Source: Pseudomonas sp. Root562
GTDB taxonomy: Bacteria; Pseudomonadota; Gammaproteobacteria; Pseudomonadales; Pseudomonadaceae
Assembly: GCF_001427125.1 (NCBI RefSeq)
Contig: NZ_LMGK01000004.1
Span: forward strand, 241,901-305,900
DNA length: 64,000 bases
Direction: 5' to 3'
The first letter of the stretch is position 1. Every line of letters begins with the position of its first letter. The notes under the pieces are model-generated. The model ran no database searches. It saw only the letters and a list, made by a program, of their open reading frames with translations, and was not told the DNA's origin. This document shows, piece by piece, positions 9,103-17,233 of this stretch. Position numbers and translations under genes: made by a program.

Positions 9103-10035
9103 ATGGCTTATTGTCCGCCCCGCCAGACGCCAGGCCTGGGCCATCTGCTGGCCATGCTGTGCCTGGTGGTCAGTGGCTGGCTCGGCAGCCTTTCGGCCAA
9201 CGCCGCGGACATTCTGTTGACCGGGGCAGAAGACAGCTCCGGGGTGCAATCCTTCGTTCAGGCCCTGCGCGAGTTGCGACCTGCCGATAACGTGCGTTTC
9301 CAGCCGTTGGCCACTTTGCCGGCACCGGGCAAACTGCCGGTGGACATCCGTTTGATCCTGCTCGATTTGCCGAGCCTCGACTGGCGCCTGCAGGACAGCC
9401 AAGGCCCGCCGACCCTGGTGTTGCGTATCAGCCGTCTGCAAGCCCGGCAACACTTGGGTGACGCGGTGCCTGCACAGCTGAGTCTGCTCTGGAGCGATCC
9501 ACCTGCGGACCGCCAGATGCGCCTGATTCAAATCCTGTTGCCCCAAGTGAAACGCATTGGCGTGCTGTATGACAGTCACAGCGAGTTCCTCTTGAAAGAA
9601 CTGCGCCAGGCCGCCCGGCCACTGGGGCTTGAGGTGGTCAGCGAGCGCTGGGACAACACCCAGGACAGTCGCCCCCTGCAAACGCTGCTCAACAAAAGCG
9701 ACGTATTGCTCGGCCTCGATGACCCTGATCTGTACAACTCGAAAACCGCGAAAAACCTGTTGCTCAGCAGCTATGCCCGACAATTGGCGCTGATCGGCCC
9801 CAACGCCGGATTCGTCAAGGCTGGAAGCCTGGCCAGCAGTTACAGCGATCAAAACGATTGGCTGGCGATGCTTGATCAATTGCTCGACCAGCCACCCGCC
9901 ACTTGGCCGCGCACGTATTACCCGCACCGTTTCAAAGTCTCAAGTAACCCGCAGGTGGCTCGTTCACTAGGTATTGAGCAGATCAATGAATCTTCTGTTG
10001 CAACCCTGCTGGCCGAAGGAGAACGCCGCCCATGA
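9103..10035 (+). CDS. periplasmic substrate-binding protein (ABC_sub_bind-like) without transporter
   Basis: A 310-residue exported protein with a signal peptide ending at SANA/AD (about residue 34). The body shows the alternating alpha/beta pattern of the TrpX-like ABC_sub_bind family, including [21 protein letters not shown] and [21 protein letters not shown]. No ABC permease or ATPase gene is nearby. Its start is one base after the TonB receptor stop, and its end overlaps the hybrid-kinase ATG by four bases, so the three products are made together. The likely role is to bind a periplasmic ligand and present it to the kinase; this is inference from gene order. Confidence 0.78.
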   Translation: MAYCPPRQTPGLGHLLAMLCLVVSGWLGSLSANAADILLTGAEDSSGVQSFVQALRELRPADNVRFQPLATLPAPGKLPVDIRLILLDLPSLDWRLQDSQGPPTLVLRISRLQARQHLGDAVPAQLSLLWSDPPADRQMRLIQILLPQVKRIGVLYDSHSEFLLKELRQAARPLGLEVVSERWDNTQDSRPLQTLLNKSDVLLGLDDPDLYNSKTAKNLLLSSYARQLALIGPNAGFVKAGSLASSYSDQNDWLAMLDQLLDQPPATWPRTYYPHRFKVSSNPQVARSLGIEQINESSVATLLAEGERRP

Positions 10036-11933
10036 CCTTCCGTCGCCGTTGGGACATCAATACCCGCACCCAGATCATCAGCCTCGGCCCTGCCCTGTTG
10101 TTGACCTTGCTGTTGATCAGTTTCTTCACGTTCGTGCGGATCCAGGACCTGCGTCAGGAGCTCAACCACACCGGCCAACTCATCGCCAACCAGCTCGCTC
10201 CGGCCACGGAATACGGGGTGATTTCCGGCAACAACGAAGTGCTGGAAAGTCTGCTCAAAGCCACACTCGCCACGCCCAACGTGCGTTTTCTGGAGGTCCA
10301 GGACAGCGCCAACCGGATCCTGGTGTACGTCGAGCAGCCGTCGGCTAGCCACAATCGACCGCATCAGGTCGAAGTATTCCAGGCGCCCGTGCGATTGCAA
10401 CGGGTGCCGCTGCACAACGATTTTTTCCAGAACAGCAAGGTCGCCACCACCGCTCCTGTCGAGGACTATCTGGGTCGGGTGATCGTCGGCCTGTCCAATG
10501 ATGCGTTCAGTCAGCGCCAGCAGGAAATCCTGCTCAAGGCCGCCATTCTGGCACTGTTCGCCCTGCTGTTTACTTTCCTGCTGGCCCGACGCCTGGCCGC
10601 AAGCCTGTCGCAACCGATCCGTGATATCGGCAACGCAGTCAAGGCGATTCAGGAAGGCGACTACAAGACTCCGCTGCCGATCGTCGACGACACTGAACTG
10701 GGCGCGTTGTCGCAACACATCAACAATCTCGCCAGCGGTCTCGAACAGGCCAGCCGCGAACAGCAGCAAGCCATGGAGCAATTGATCCAGACCCGCGAAG
10801 AAGCGGAAAAGGCCAACAACGCCAAGTCCGACTTCCTGGCCATGATGAGCCACGAATTGCGTACGCCGATGAATGGTGTGCTGGGCATGCTGCAATTGCT
10901 GGAAACCACCGAGATGACCGAGGAACAGGTCGAGTACGCGGCACTGGCCTCGGAGTCCACCGAACATTTGCTCAAGGTCATCAACGACATTCTCGATTTC
11001 TCGCGTATCGAACGCTCGGAACTGGAGCTGGAGCATATCCCGTTCAACCTGGCCGACCTGATCAGCGCCTGCGCCCAATCCTTCCAGCACAGCGCTGCGC
11101 AACGCGGGCTCGAGCTGCAGTTGCAGATTCCTCAGGACATGCGCGCATTGCAGGTACGAGGCGATCCGACGCGGATCCGGCAGATTCTGGTGAACCTGGT
11201 CGGCAACGCGTTGAAGTTTACCGAGCAGGGCCGCGTAACCATCGAACCGCAGTGGCAATCACTGGATCATGAATTGCTGTGGTTTACCTGCAGCGTGCGC
11301 GATAGCGGAATCGGCATTCCGGCCGACAGTCTGGAATTGATGTTCAACGCATTCCAACAGGCCGACAGCTCAATTTCCAGACGCTACGGCGGGACCGGCC
11401 TGGGTCTGCCGATTGCCCGCACGCTTGCGGAGCGCATGGGCGGGACTTTGCGTGCCCAGAGCGAAGAAGGTCGTGGTTCGGTGTTCACCCTCGAGATCCC
11501 GCTGGCACTCTGTCAACAATCATTACCGGCGCTGACCTCACGCATGCCTGCGGGCGATGGCGACGGTGAGGGCCGCAATGTCCTGCTGGTAGAAGACAAC
11601 CCGGTCAATCAAACCGTCATCGAAGCAATGTTGCGCAGTCTGGGCTTTACTGTCAGCGTCGCTGCCGATGGCGCGCAGGCGGTGCGCAGTGCCGAAAGTC
11701 TGATTTTCGAAGCGATCCTGATGGACTGTCGCCTGCCGATCATCGACGGTTATGAAGCCACCCGACAGATTCGCCAGTTACCCGGCTGCACCGACTTGCC
11801 GATAATCGCCTTGACGGCTAATGCCTTGCAGGGCGACCGCGAAGCCTGCTTGTCAGCGGGGATGAACGATTACCTGGCCAAGCCATTCAAACGTAATGAT
11901 CTACAGCAAATTCTGCAGCGCTGGGTGCGGTAG
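10032..11933 (+). CDS. hybrid sensor histidine kinase (CHASE8-HAMP-HisKA-HATPase-REC)
   Basis: A 633-residue inner-membrane kinase. Membrane spans lie at about residues 15-37 and 165-186 and enclose a periplasmic domain resembling CHASE8. HAMP follows, then the H-box [12 protein letters not shown] (His274), N-box [10 protein letters not shown]-boxes DSGIGIP and GGTGLGLP, and a receiver domain from about 515 with phosphoacceptor Asp565 in LMDCRLP and Lys617. There is no Hpt domain, so phosphate must go to another protein. Its place directly before fabA matches PA1611 of P. aeruginosa, a hybrid kinase reported to interact with RetS and so affect GacS signalling. Orthology is inferred from position and domain order. 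Confidence 0.9.
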   Translation: MTFRRRWDINTRTQIISLGPALLLTLLLISFFTFVRIQDLRQELNHTGQLIANQLAPATEYGVISGNNEVLESLLKATLATPNVRFLEVQDSANRILVYVEQPSASHNRPHQVEVFQAPVRLQRVPLHNDFFQNSKVATTAPVEDYLGRVIVGLSNDAFSQRQQEILLKAAILALFALLFTFLLARRLAASLSQPIRDIGNAVKAIQEGDYKTPLPIVDDTELGALSQHINNLASGLEQASREQQQAMEQLIQTREEAEKANNAKSDFLAMMSHELRTPMNGVLGMLQLLETTEMTEEQVEYAALASESTEHLLKVINDILDFSRIERSELELEHIPFNLADLISACAQSFQHSAAQRGLELQLQIPQDMRALQVRGDPTRIRQILVNLVGNALKFTEQGRVTIEPQWQSLDHELLWFTCSVRDSGIGIPADSLELMFNAFQQADSSISRRYGGTGLGLPIARTLAERMGGTLRAQSEEGRGSVFTLEIPLALCQQSLPALTSRMPAGDGDGEGRNVLLVEDNPVNQTVIEAMLRSLGFTVSVAADGAQAVRSAESLIFEAILMDCRLPIIDGYEATRQIRQLPGCTDLPIIALTANALQGDREACLSAGMNDYLAKPFKRNDLQQILQRWVR

Positions 11934-12031
11934 TACAGGCCTTTCGACCATCTGTGACTGGCGTCAAAGGCGAAAGTGCGGCAGTCTTAGACACCCGAAC
12001 AGGCCCATAAAGGGGCTTGAATAAAAATTTC

Positions 12032-12049
12032 AGTGCACAAGTGTACATT
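12032..12049. promoter_or_regulatory. candidate DesT/FabR-type operator upstream of fabA
   Basis: The 18-bp imperfect palindrome AGTGCACAAGTGTACATT has six of nine symmetric positions and the same AGnG-nACA-nnTGTnC layout as FabR and DesT sites, which control unsaturated fatty acid genes in gammaproteobacteria. It is about 130 bp before fabA and includes TACATT, which could be a -10 element. Assignment is by resemblance only. Confidence 0.4.
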
Positions 12050-12180
12050 CATGTCCTTGGTGCTGTGACTTTCACCACAACGCAATAGTCTATGAGTAGG
12101 CTGCCGGTTCGAGGCATGAATGCTTCGGACGGTCGGGAAGATTTGCCCCACCTGCCGCATGGGACTATTGAGGAGCTCGC

Positions 12181-12696
12181 ATGACCAAACAAAACGCCTT
12201 TACCCGGGAAGATCTGCTGCGCTGCAGTCGCGGTGAGCTGTTCGGCCCAGGTAACGCGCAACTGCCCGCCCCGAACATGCTGATGGTTGATCGCATCACG
12301 CTGATCAGCGAAGAGGGTGGCAAGTACGGCAAAGGTGAATTGGTCGCCGAGCTGGATATCAATCCGGACCTGTGGTTCTTCGCTTGCCACTTCGAAGGTG
12401 ATCCGGTGATGCCGGGCTGCCTGGGCCTCGATGCCATGTGGCAACTGGTCGGCTTCTTCCTCGGCTGGCAAGGCCTGCCGGGCCGCGGTCGTGCGCTGGG
12501 TTCGGGCGAAGTGAAATTCTTCGGCCAGGTCCTGCCGACCGCCAAGAAAGTCACCTATAACATCCATATCAAACGCGTCCTCAAGGGCAAGCTGAACCTG
12601 GCCATCGCCGACGGTTCGGTCACTGTCGACGGTCGCGAAATCTACACCGCCGAAGGCCTCCGGGTCGGCGTGTTCACCTCCACTGACAACTTCTAA
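12181..12696 (+). CDS. fabA: 3-hydroxydecanoyl-ACP dehydratase/isomerase
   Basis: A 171-residue cytosolic enzyme of anaerobic unsaturated fatty acid synthesis. It dehydrates 3-hydroxydecanoyl-ACP and isomerises trans-2- to cis-3-decenoyl-ACP. The catalytic His70 ([15 protein letters not shown]) and Asp84 (GLDAMWQ) are at the positions known for FabA. The ribosome site TTGAGGAG precedes the ATG. The fabB gene follows after 11 bp, the usual Pseudomonas arrangement, so the isomerised product passes directly to the FabB condensing enzyme. Confidence 0.98.
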   Translation: MTKQNAFTREDLLRCSRGELFGPGNAQLPAPNMLMVDRITLISEEGGKYGKGELVAELDINPDLWFFACHFEGDPVMPGCLGLDAMWQLVGFFLGWQGLPGRGRALGSGEVKFFGQVLPTAKKVTYNIHIKRVLKGKLNLAIADGSVTVDGREIYTAEGLRVGVFTSTDNF

Positions 12697-12707
12697 GGGT
12701 TATTCGC

Positions 12708-13928
12708 ATGCGCCGCGTCGTTATCACTGGTCTGGGCATTGTTTCGTGCCTGGGCAATGACAAAGAGACCGTCTCCGCTAACCTGCGTGCAAGCCGCCCT
12801 GGCATCCGGTTCAACCCGGAATATGCTGAAATGGGTCTGCGTAGCCAGGTTTCCGGCTCCATTGACCTCAATCTCGAAGAACTGATCGATCGCAAGATCT
12901 ATCGTTTCGTCGGCCACGCGGCAGCTTATGCCTACCTGGCCATGAAAGACGCCATTACTGACTCCGGCCTGACCGAAGAGCAAGTGTCCAACCCGCGTAC
13001 CGGCCTGATCGCCGGTTCCGGTGGTGCCTCCACGCTGAACCAGATGGAAGCGCTGGACATCCTGCGCGAGAAAGGCGTCAAGCGCGTCGGCCCGTACCGC
13101 GTAACGCGGACCATGAGCAGCACCGTTTCCGCTTGCCTGGCCACTCCGTTCAAGATCAAGGGCCTGAACTATTCCATCGCTTCTGCCTGCGCCACCAGTG
13201 CGCACTGCATCGGCACCGCCATGGAACAGATCCAGATGGGCAAGCAGGACATCGTTTTCGCCGGCGGCGGTGAAGAAGAGCACTGGAGCCAATCGTTCCT
13301 GTTCGACGCCATGGGCGCCCTGTCCAGCAAGCGCAACGACACCCCTGAAAAAGCCTCCCGCGCCTACGACGCCGACCGTGACGGTTTCGTCATCGCCGGC
13401 GGTGGCGGCATGGTCGTGGTCGAAGAGCTGGAACACGCTCTGGCTCGCGGCGCGAAGATCTACGCGGAAATCGTTGGCTACGGCGCGACTTCCGACGGCT
13501 ATGACATGGTCGCCCCAAGCGGCGAAGGTGCGATTCGCTGCATGCAGCAGGCACTGTCCACCGTCGACACCCCGATCGACTACCTGAACACCCACGGCAC
13601 CTCGACTCCGGTCGGCGACGTCGCGGAAATGAAAGGTGTGCGTGAAGTGTTCGGTGACAAGGCTCCGGCCATCAGCTCCACCAAGAGCCTGTCGGGCCAC
13701 TCCCTGGGCGCCGCCGGCGTTCACGAAGCGATCTACTGCATGCTGATGATGGAAGGCAATTTCATTGCTGGCTCCGCCAACATCGACGAGCTGGACCCTG
13801 AAGTGGCCGACCTGCCGGTGCTGACCAAGACCCGCGAGAACGCCACCATCAACACTGTGATGAGCAACAGTTTCGGTTTCGGTGGCACCAACGCCACGCT
13901 GGTACTGAAGCGCTGGGAAGGCAAGTAA
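12708..13928 (+). CDS. fabB: 3-oxoacyl-ACP synthase I
   Basis: A 406-residue ketoacyl-ACP synthase that elongates cis-3-decenoyl-ACP and commits carbon to unsaturated fatty acids. The nucleophile Cys lies in [12 protein letters not shown] (about residue 161), and the two catalytic His residues are in [10 protein letters not shown] and [12 protein letters not shown], followed by [10 protein letters not shown] near the end. Length and sequence are ordinary for the family. It forms an operon with fabA and is followed by a strong terminator. Confidence 0.98.
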   Translation: MRRVVITGLGIVSCLGNDKETVSANLRASRPGIRFNPEYAEMGLRSQVSGSIDLNLEELIDRKIYRFVGHAAAYAYLAMKDAITDSGLTEEQVSNPRTGLIAGSGGASTLNQMEALDILREKGVKRVGPYRVTRTMSSTVSACLATPFKIKGLNYSIASACATSAHCIGTAMEQIQMGKQDIVFAGGGEEEHWSQSFLFDAMGALSSKRNDTPEKASRAYDADRDGFVIAGGGGMVVVEELEHALARGAKIYAEIVGYGATSDGYDMVAPSGEGAIRCMQQALSTVDTPIDYLNTHGTSTPVGDVAEMKGVREVFGDKAPAISSTKSLSGHSLGAAGVHEAIYCMLMMEGNFIAGSANIDELDPEVADLPVLTKTRENATINTVMSNSFGFGGTNATLVLKRWEGK

Positions 13929-13951
13929 TTCCTCGCTGAGCCACACATGAA

Positions 13952-13984
13952 AACGCCCCGACTGGTTCGGGGCGTTTTTTTTTG
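13952..13984 (+). terminator. rho-independent terminator of fabAB
   Basis: Stem CGCCCCGA / TCGGGGCG with a five-base loop is followed by a run of ten T, 25 bp after the fabB stop. Confidence 0.93.
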
Positions 13985-14013
13985 CCTTTTGAATTAACCA
14001 GGCTGACATATTA

Positions 14014-14107
14014 CCTGTGGGAGCTGGCTTGCCAGCGATGACGTCGGCACAGCAAACATCAGCATCGGCTGACACATCCCTATCGCTGGCAAGCCAGCTC
14101 CCACAGG
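14014..14107. repeat. REPIN (two inverted REP elements)
   Basis: Arms CCTGTGGGAGCTGGCTTGCC... and its complement are separated by about 41 bp. The gap between fabB and the next gene (13929-14313) otherwise holds only the fabB terminator and a plain AT-richer stretch with the promoter region of the 62-residue gene. Confidence 0.9.
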
Positions 14108-14313
14108 ATGAAATGTGTCGATGGAAGATGAAGCTTTTGTCATGCAACCAAACGCCCTGCGACTGAATGTCGCGGTTTCCGTGGGCTGCAGGACTGTTTC
14201 CAATTCTGCAACAAACCCTTTCCAAAGCCAGTCGTTTACTTAGCAAGCTACCAAATCATATAACAGAGTCCTGCACATGCCTTGCTGCAGATAACAGAGA
14301 TTGGAGCTAGCAG

Positions 14314-14502
14314 ATGACTGTAAAAGTAACTGAACGCGACGATTCAAAAATGTCCCATGAAGGCGTAGCCGCCGGTATCCGGATCTGGGATGTACATCAA
14401 CAGGAATTGCTGGTGGGGATGTTCCATAGCGAGACCGACGCCCAGAATTACAAGGCCGAGTTGGAAATGCTGGAACATGAACGCGAACTCATGACTGGCT
14501 GA
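14314..14502 (+). CDS. small conserved hypothetical protein, 62 aa
   Basis: A 62-residue acidic, cytosolic protein with no membrane span or cysteine. The middle (GIRIWDVHQQELLVGMFHSETDAQNYKAE) suggests a small beta-beta-alpha unit and the C-terminal third is a charged helix. The ribosome site TTGGAG precedes the ATG. It stands alone between the fabB terminator with REPIN and the convergent orphan gene downstream. I recognise it only as a small protein common in fluorescent pseudomonads; no function is known to me. Confidence 0.7.
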   Translation: MTVKVTERDDSKMSHEGVAAGIRIWDVHQQELLVGMFHSETDAQNYKAELEMLEHERELMTG

Positions 14503-14568
14503 ACACGAAACGTGCCCTCGCTGCAGCTCGCCCTTCCTACACAGTGAGCTGCAGCGCAATCTGACACG

Positions 14569-15516
14569 TTACGTAATGCGCAAAGAAGCCAGATGAACAT
14601 CGCAATCGATCACCACTGAAGGGACAACCCCGACGATCTTTCCCGCGTCATGTCTGACCACCTCGCATTCCCCATCGTCGAAACCGTCGTTCCTGACGGA
14701 GTACTGTATCGATGGCAGATGTCGTTTGCTGTAGTCCAAGCCCATGCCACAAGCAATCAGAAAATCGATCTTCGAATTTTTCAGTTCAATCTCCTCGTCT
14801 CGCTCGCCCTCTTTAAGCAGCGAATAATCAAGGCACAGATTGACGCCGAACGGACAGCCGGGAACAAGATTGTTCAAAAATCTTCCTTCATAACTGTCGA
14901 AGTAACTGTGTTCGGCTTGCACACTGCTGAGCGCCTTGACCTTTACAACAAAGTCACCGAAAAGATTAAAGTACCAATACCCCGCCGATGTCCCGACATG
15001 CCGGCCAAAATCGATACCTGACACATAACGTTTTGGCCACATCGAAATAAGCGGTTTATCCACCTCATACTCTTTGTTGGAGATGACCAGCAGATAATTG
15101 ATGGCCTCGTAATGATTGGAGTCGCTCTGCTCAATTTTTATAAGGCTTGCGCAACTTCCTCCCAGCAAAACGATTTTCCCATAATGCTTAACCGGGAGAT
15201 CCTCCATCAACGTCATGACAGCAGCCGATAGCTTTTCAAGGTAAGCGGAGTTCAGTTCGTGAAGTTCCTCCTCACTCTGCACGACGTGCCAGGGTATGTT
15301 CCAGAAGAACTCGGGCAGGGTAAAGAACAGACAGGCGGCACCCGCATGCCGCTCGCGAGCGGCCTTGGCTGCGACCTTTATTTTCCAGCGCACATGATCA
15401 ACCCGCGCATCGAGTTCGCTCGTCAGGTAATCATTGATGGATAGGTAGGACGGTCTTTGTTTGGAAAATTGTGATTTAAAAGTAGGTTGGCGCAACGAAG
15501 CAATATTGATCAACAT
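14569..15516 (-). CDS. orphan protein, possible divergent nitrilase-superfamily amidohydrolase
   Basis: A 315-residue protein encoded in DNA visibly AT-richer than its neighbours. It has no signal peptide. Three spaced motifs resemble the nitrilase triad: Glu69 in FFTLPEFFW, Lys162 in MWPKRYVSG and Cys228 in FGVNLCLDY, with strands KIVLLGGS, YLLVISN and IDFLIACGMGL at plausible places between and after them. Nitrilase-superfamily enzymes use Glu-Lys-Cys to hydrolyse C-N bonds. The ATG at 15516 has AAGGA eight bases upstream; a TTG one codon earlier is possible. Neighbours give no pathway. The gene may be a recent acquisition; function is unproven. Confidence 0.62.
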   Translation of the reverse strand: MLINIASLRQPTFKSQFSKQRPSYLSINDYLTSELDARVDHVRWKIKVAAKAARERHAGAACLFFTLPEFFWNIPWHVVQSEEELHELNSAYLEKLSAAVMTLMEDLPVKHYGKIVLLGGSCASLIKIEQSDSNHYEAINYLLVISNKEYEVDKPLISMWPKRYVSGIDFGRHVGTSAGYWYFNLFGDFVVKVKALSSVQAEHSYFDSYEGRFLNNLVPGCPFGVNLCLDYSLLKEGERDEEIELKNSKIDFLIACGMGLDYSKRHLPSIQYSVRNDGFDDGECEVVRHDAGKIVGVVPSVVIDCDVHLASLRIT

Positions 15517-15599
15517 CAAACATATCCTTATGTCATAAAATTCATTCCATTGGGTTTTCTCCGCTGTGCAACTTCACTTGCAAGTAAAGTATTTTTGGC

Positions 15600-15640
15600 A
15601 AAAGAAAACCCGAAAGATCGTATCGATACGATGTTTCGGG
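15600..15640 (-). terminator. terminator after the DUF2058 gene
   Basis: CCCGAAA and TTTCGGG enclose the perfect palindrome ATCGTATCGATACGAT. Read on the minus strand the hairpin is followed by TTTTCTTT, placing it about 65 bp after the DUF2058 stop. The remaining sequence 15517-15702 shows no gene. Confidence 0.75.
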
Positions 15641-15702
15641 CTCAATATAAAAATCAAGTGAATTGCCAGCAAACATGTAAGTTCGCTAACAAGACAGATG
15701 GA

Positions 15703-16245
15703 TTACCACATCAGATCATCAGGAATCTGGTAAGCCGCGTACGGATCGTCCTCGGCTGCGACTTCTTCCGTCTTCACGTTCAGCTGCACAATGCGCTGAG
15801 GGTCACGCTCCTGGATCTTCAGCGCCGCTTCACGGGGAATGACTTCATAACCACCGGCATGATGCACGATGGCCAGCGAACCATTGCTGAGCTTGTTGCG
15901 CATCAGCGTATTGACCGACAGACGCTTGACCTTCTTGTCATCAACGAAGTTGTAGTAATCCTCAGTCGTCAGCTTCGGCAGGCGCGTGGCCTCGATCAAT
16001 TGCTTGATCTGCGCGACACGGGCCTTGGCTTCGGCTTTTTCCTTCTGCTGGCGATTGAGCTCCTGATCGCGCTTGACCTTCTCGGCCATGGCTTCCTGGG
16101 CTGCACGCTGCTGGGAATCATCCAGTTCGACCTGGCCTTTGTGGGCCAGACGCTGTTGCTTCTGTTTGTCTTTGCTGACCTGCTTGGCCTGCTTCTGGTT
16201 GACCAGCCCTGCTTTGAGCAACTGGTCGCGAAGGGAAATGCTCAT
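15703..16245 (-). CDS. DUF2058 nucleoprotein/polynucleotide-associated protein (YaiL-like)
   Basis: A 180-residue protein with a strongly charged, Lys/Gln-rich coiled-coil N-terminal half (about residues 15-85) and a compact C-terminal domain beginning LPKLTTEDYYNFVDDKKVKRLSV, the hallmark of DUF2058 (E. coli YaiL). The family has been suggested to associate with nucleic acid; no activity is established. It is the last gene of the minus-strand series relA-mazG-DUF2058, as in P. aeruginosa, and is followed by a terminator. Confidence 0.88.
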   Translation of the reverse strand: MSISLRDQLLKAGLVNQKQAKQVSKDKQKQQRLAHKGQVELDDSQQRAAQEAMAEKVKRDQELNRQQKEKAEAKARVAQIKQLIEATRLPKLTTEDYYNFVDDKKVKRLSVNTLMRNKLSNGSLAIVHHAGGYEVIPREAALKIQERDPQRIVQLNVKTEEVAAEDDPYAAYQIPDDLMW

Positions 16246-16273
16246 GGTGCTTATTACTCACTTAGGCAACTGC

Positions 16274-17107
16274 TCAACCGCAGCTGGGCAAATTCTTTTC
16301 CTGACGTTTGGCTTCGCCCCACAAGGCGTCCAACTCTTCGAGGGTGCAATCTTCCATGGGTCGGTGGGTGTCGCGCAATGCCTGTTCGATAAAACGGAAA
16401 CGTCGCTCGAACTTGCCATTGGCGCCACGTAGTGCGGTTTCCGGGTCAATCTTCAGATGACGCGCAAGATTGACCACGGAAAACAACAGGTCGCCGATCT
16501 CGCCAGCCACCGCCTCGGGATCGTTTTGCGACATGGCTTCGAGGACTTCGTCGAGTTCTTCGCGGACCTTGTCGAGTACCGGCAGAGCATCGGGCCAGTC
16601 GAAACCCACCTGCGCTGCGCGTTTCTGCAATTTTGCCGAGCGTGACAACGCCGGCAATGCAGCGGGCACGTCATCGAGCAACGACAGCTGCAGCGGTGCC
16701 GCAGATTTCTCCGCGCGCTCTTCGGCCTTGATCTCTTCCCAGCGTTGCTTGACTTGCTCTTCGGTCAACCGAGGCACATCCAGCGGCGCATAGAGATCAC
16801 CTGTAGGGAACACGTGGGGATGCCGGCGGATCAGTTTGCGGGTGATGCTGTCGACCACACCGTCGAACTCGAAGCGCCCTTCCTCCCGGGCCAGTTGGCT
16901 GTAATAAACCACCTGGAACAGCAAGTCGCCGAGTTCGCCCTGTAAATGATCGAAGTCACCACGCTCGATGGCGTCGGCGACTTCGTAGGCTTCCTCAAGG
17001 GTATGCGCAACGATGGTGGCGTAGGTTTGCTTGATGTCCCACGGGCAACCGTACTGCGGGTCGCGCAGGCGGTTCATCAGATGAAGCAAGTCTTCAAGTG
17101 AATACAT
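16274..17107 (-). CDS. mazG: nucleoside triphosphate pyrophosphohydrolase MazG
   Basis: A 277-residue protein with two tandem MazG domains. Each has the metal-binding pattern of acidic residues: EEAYEVADAI...ELGDLLFQVV in the first half and EELDEVLEAM...EIGDLLFSVVNLAR in the second. MazG hydrolyses (d)NTPs to the monophosphate and pyrophosphate and in E. coli is linked to the stringent response by its position beside relA, as here. A REPIN lies between mazG and relA. Confidence 0.95.
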   Translation of the reverse strand: MYSLEDLLHLMNRLRDPQYGCPWDIKQTYATIVAHTLEEAYEVADAIERGDFDHLQGELGDLLFQVVYYSQLAREEGRFEFDGVVDSITRKLIRRHPHVFPTGDLYAPLDVPRLTEEQVKQRWEEIKAEERAEKSAAPLQLSLLDDVPAALPALSRSAKLQKRAAQVGFDWPDALPVLDKVREELDEVLEAMSQNDPEAVAGEIGDLLFSVVNLARHLKIDPETALRGANGKFERRFRFIEQALRDTHRPMEDCTLEELDALWGEAKRQEKNLPSCG

Positions 17108-17126
17108 CGGGTCAGTCTCAACAAGA

Positions 17127-17216
17127 CCTGTGGGAGCTGACCTGCCGGCGATGCGGACAACTCGATCTCTGAGGAAAATCGAGGTGATGCCATCGCTGGC
17201 AAGCCAGCTCCCACAG
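17127..17216. repeat. REPIN (two inverted REP elements)
   Basis: One canonical arm (CATCGCTGGCAAGCCAGCTC) faces a slightly diverged arm (GGGAGCTGACCTGCCGGCG) between mazG and relA. It is the main content of that gap. Confidence 0.87.
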
Positions 17217-17233
17217 TTGATCGGCGTCGTTCT

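Noticed and set aside
15677..15693. GacA box (TGTAAG...)
   Set aside because: Only the left half matches; the right half does not give CTTACA and no small RNA gene shape follows.
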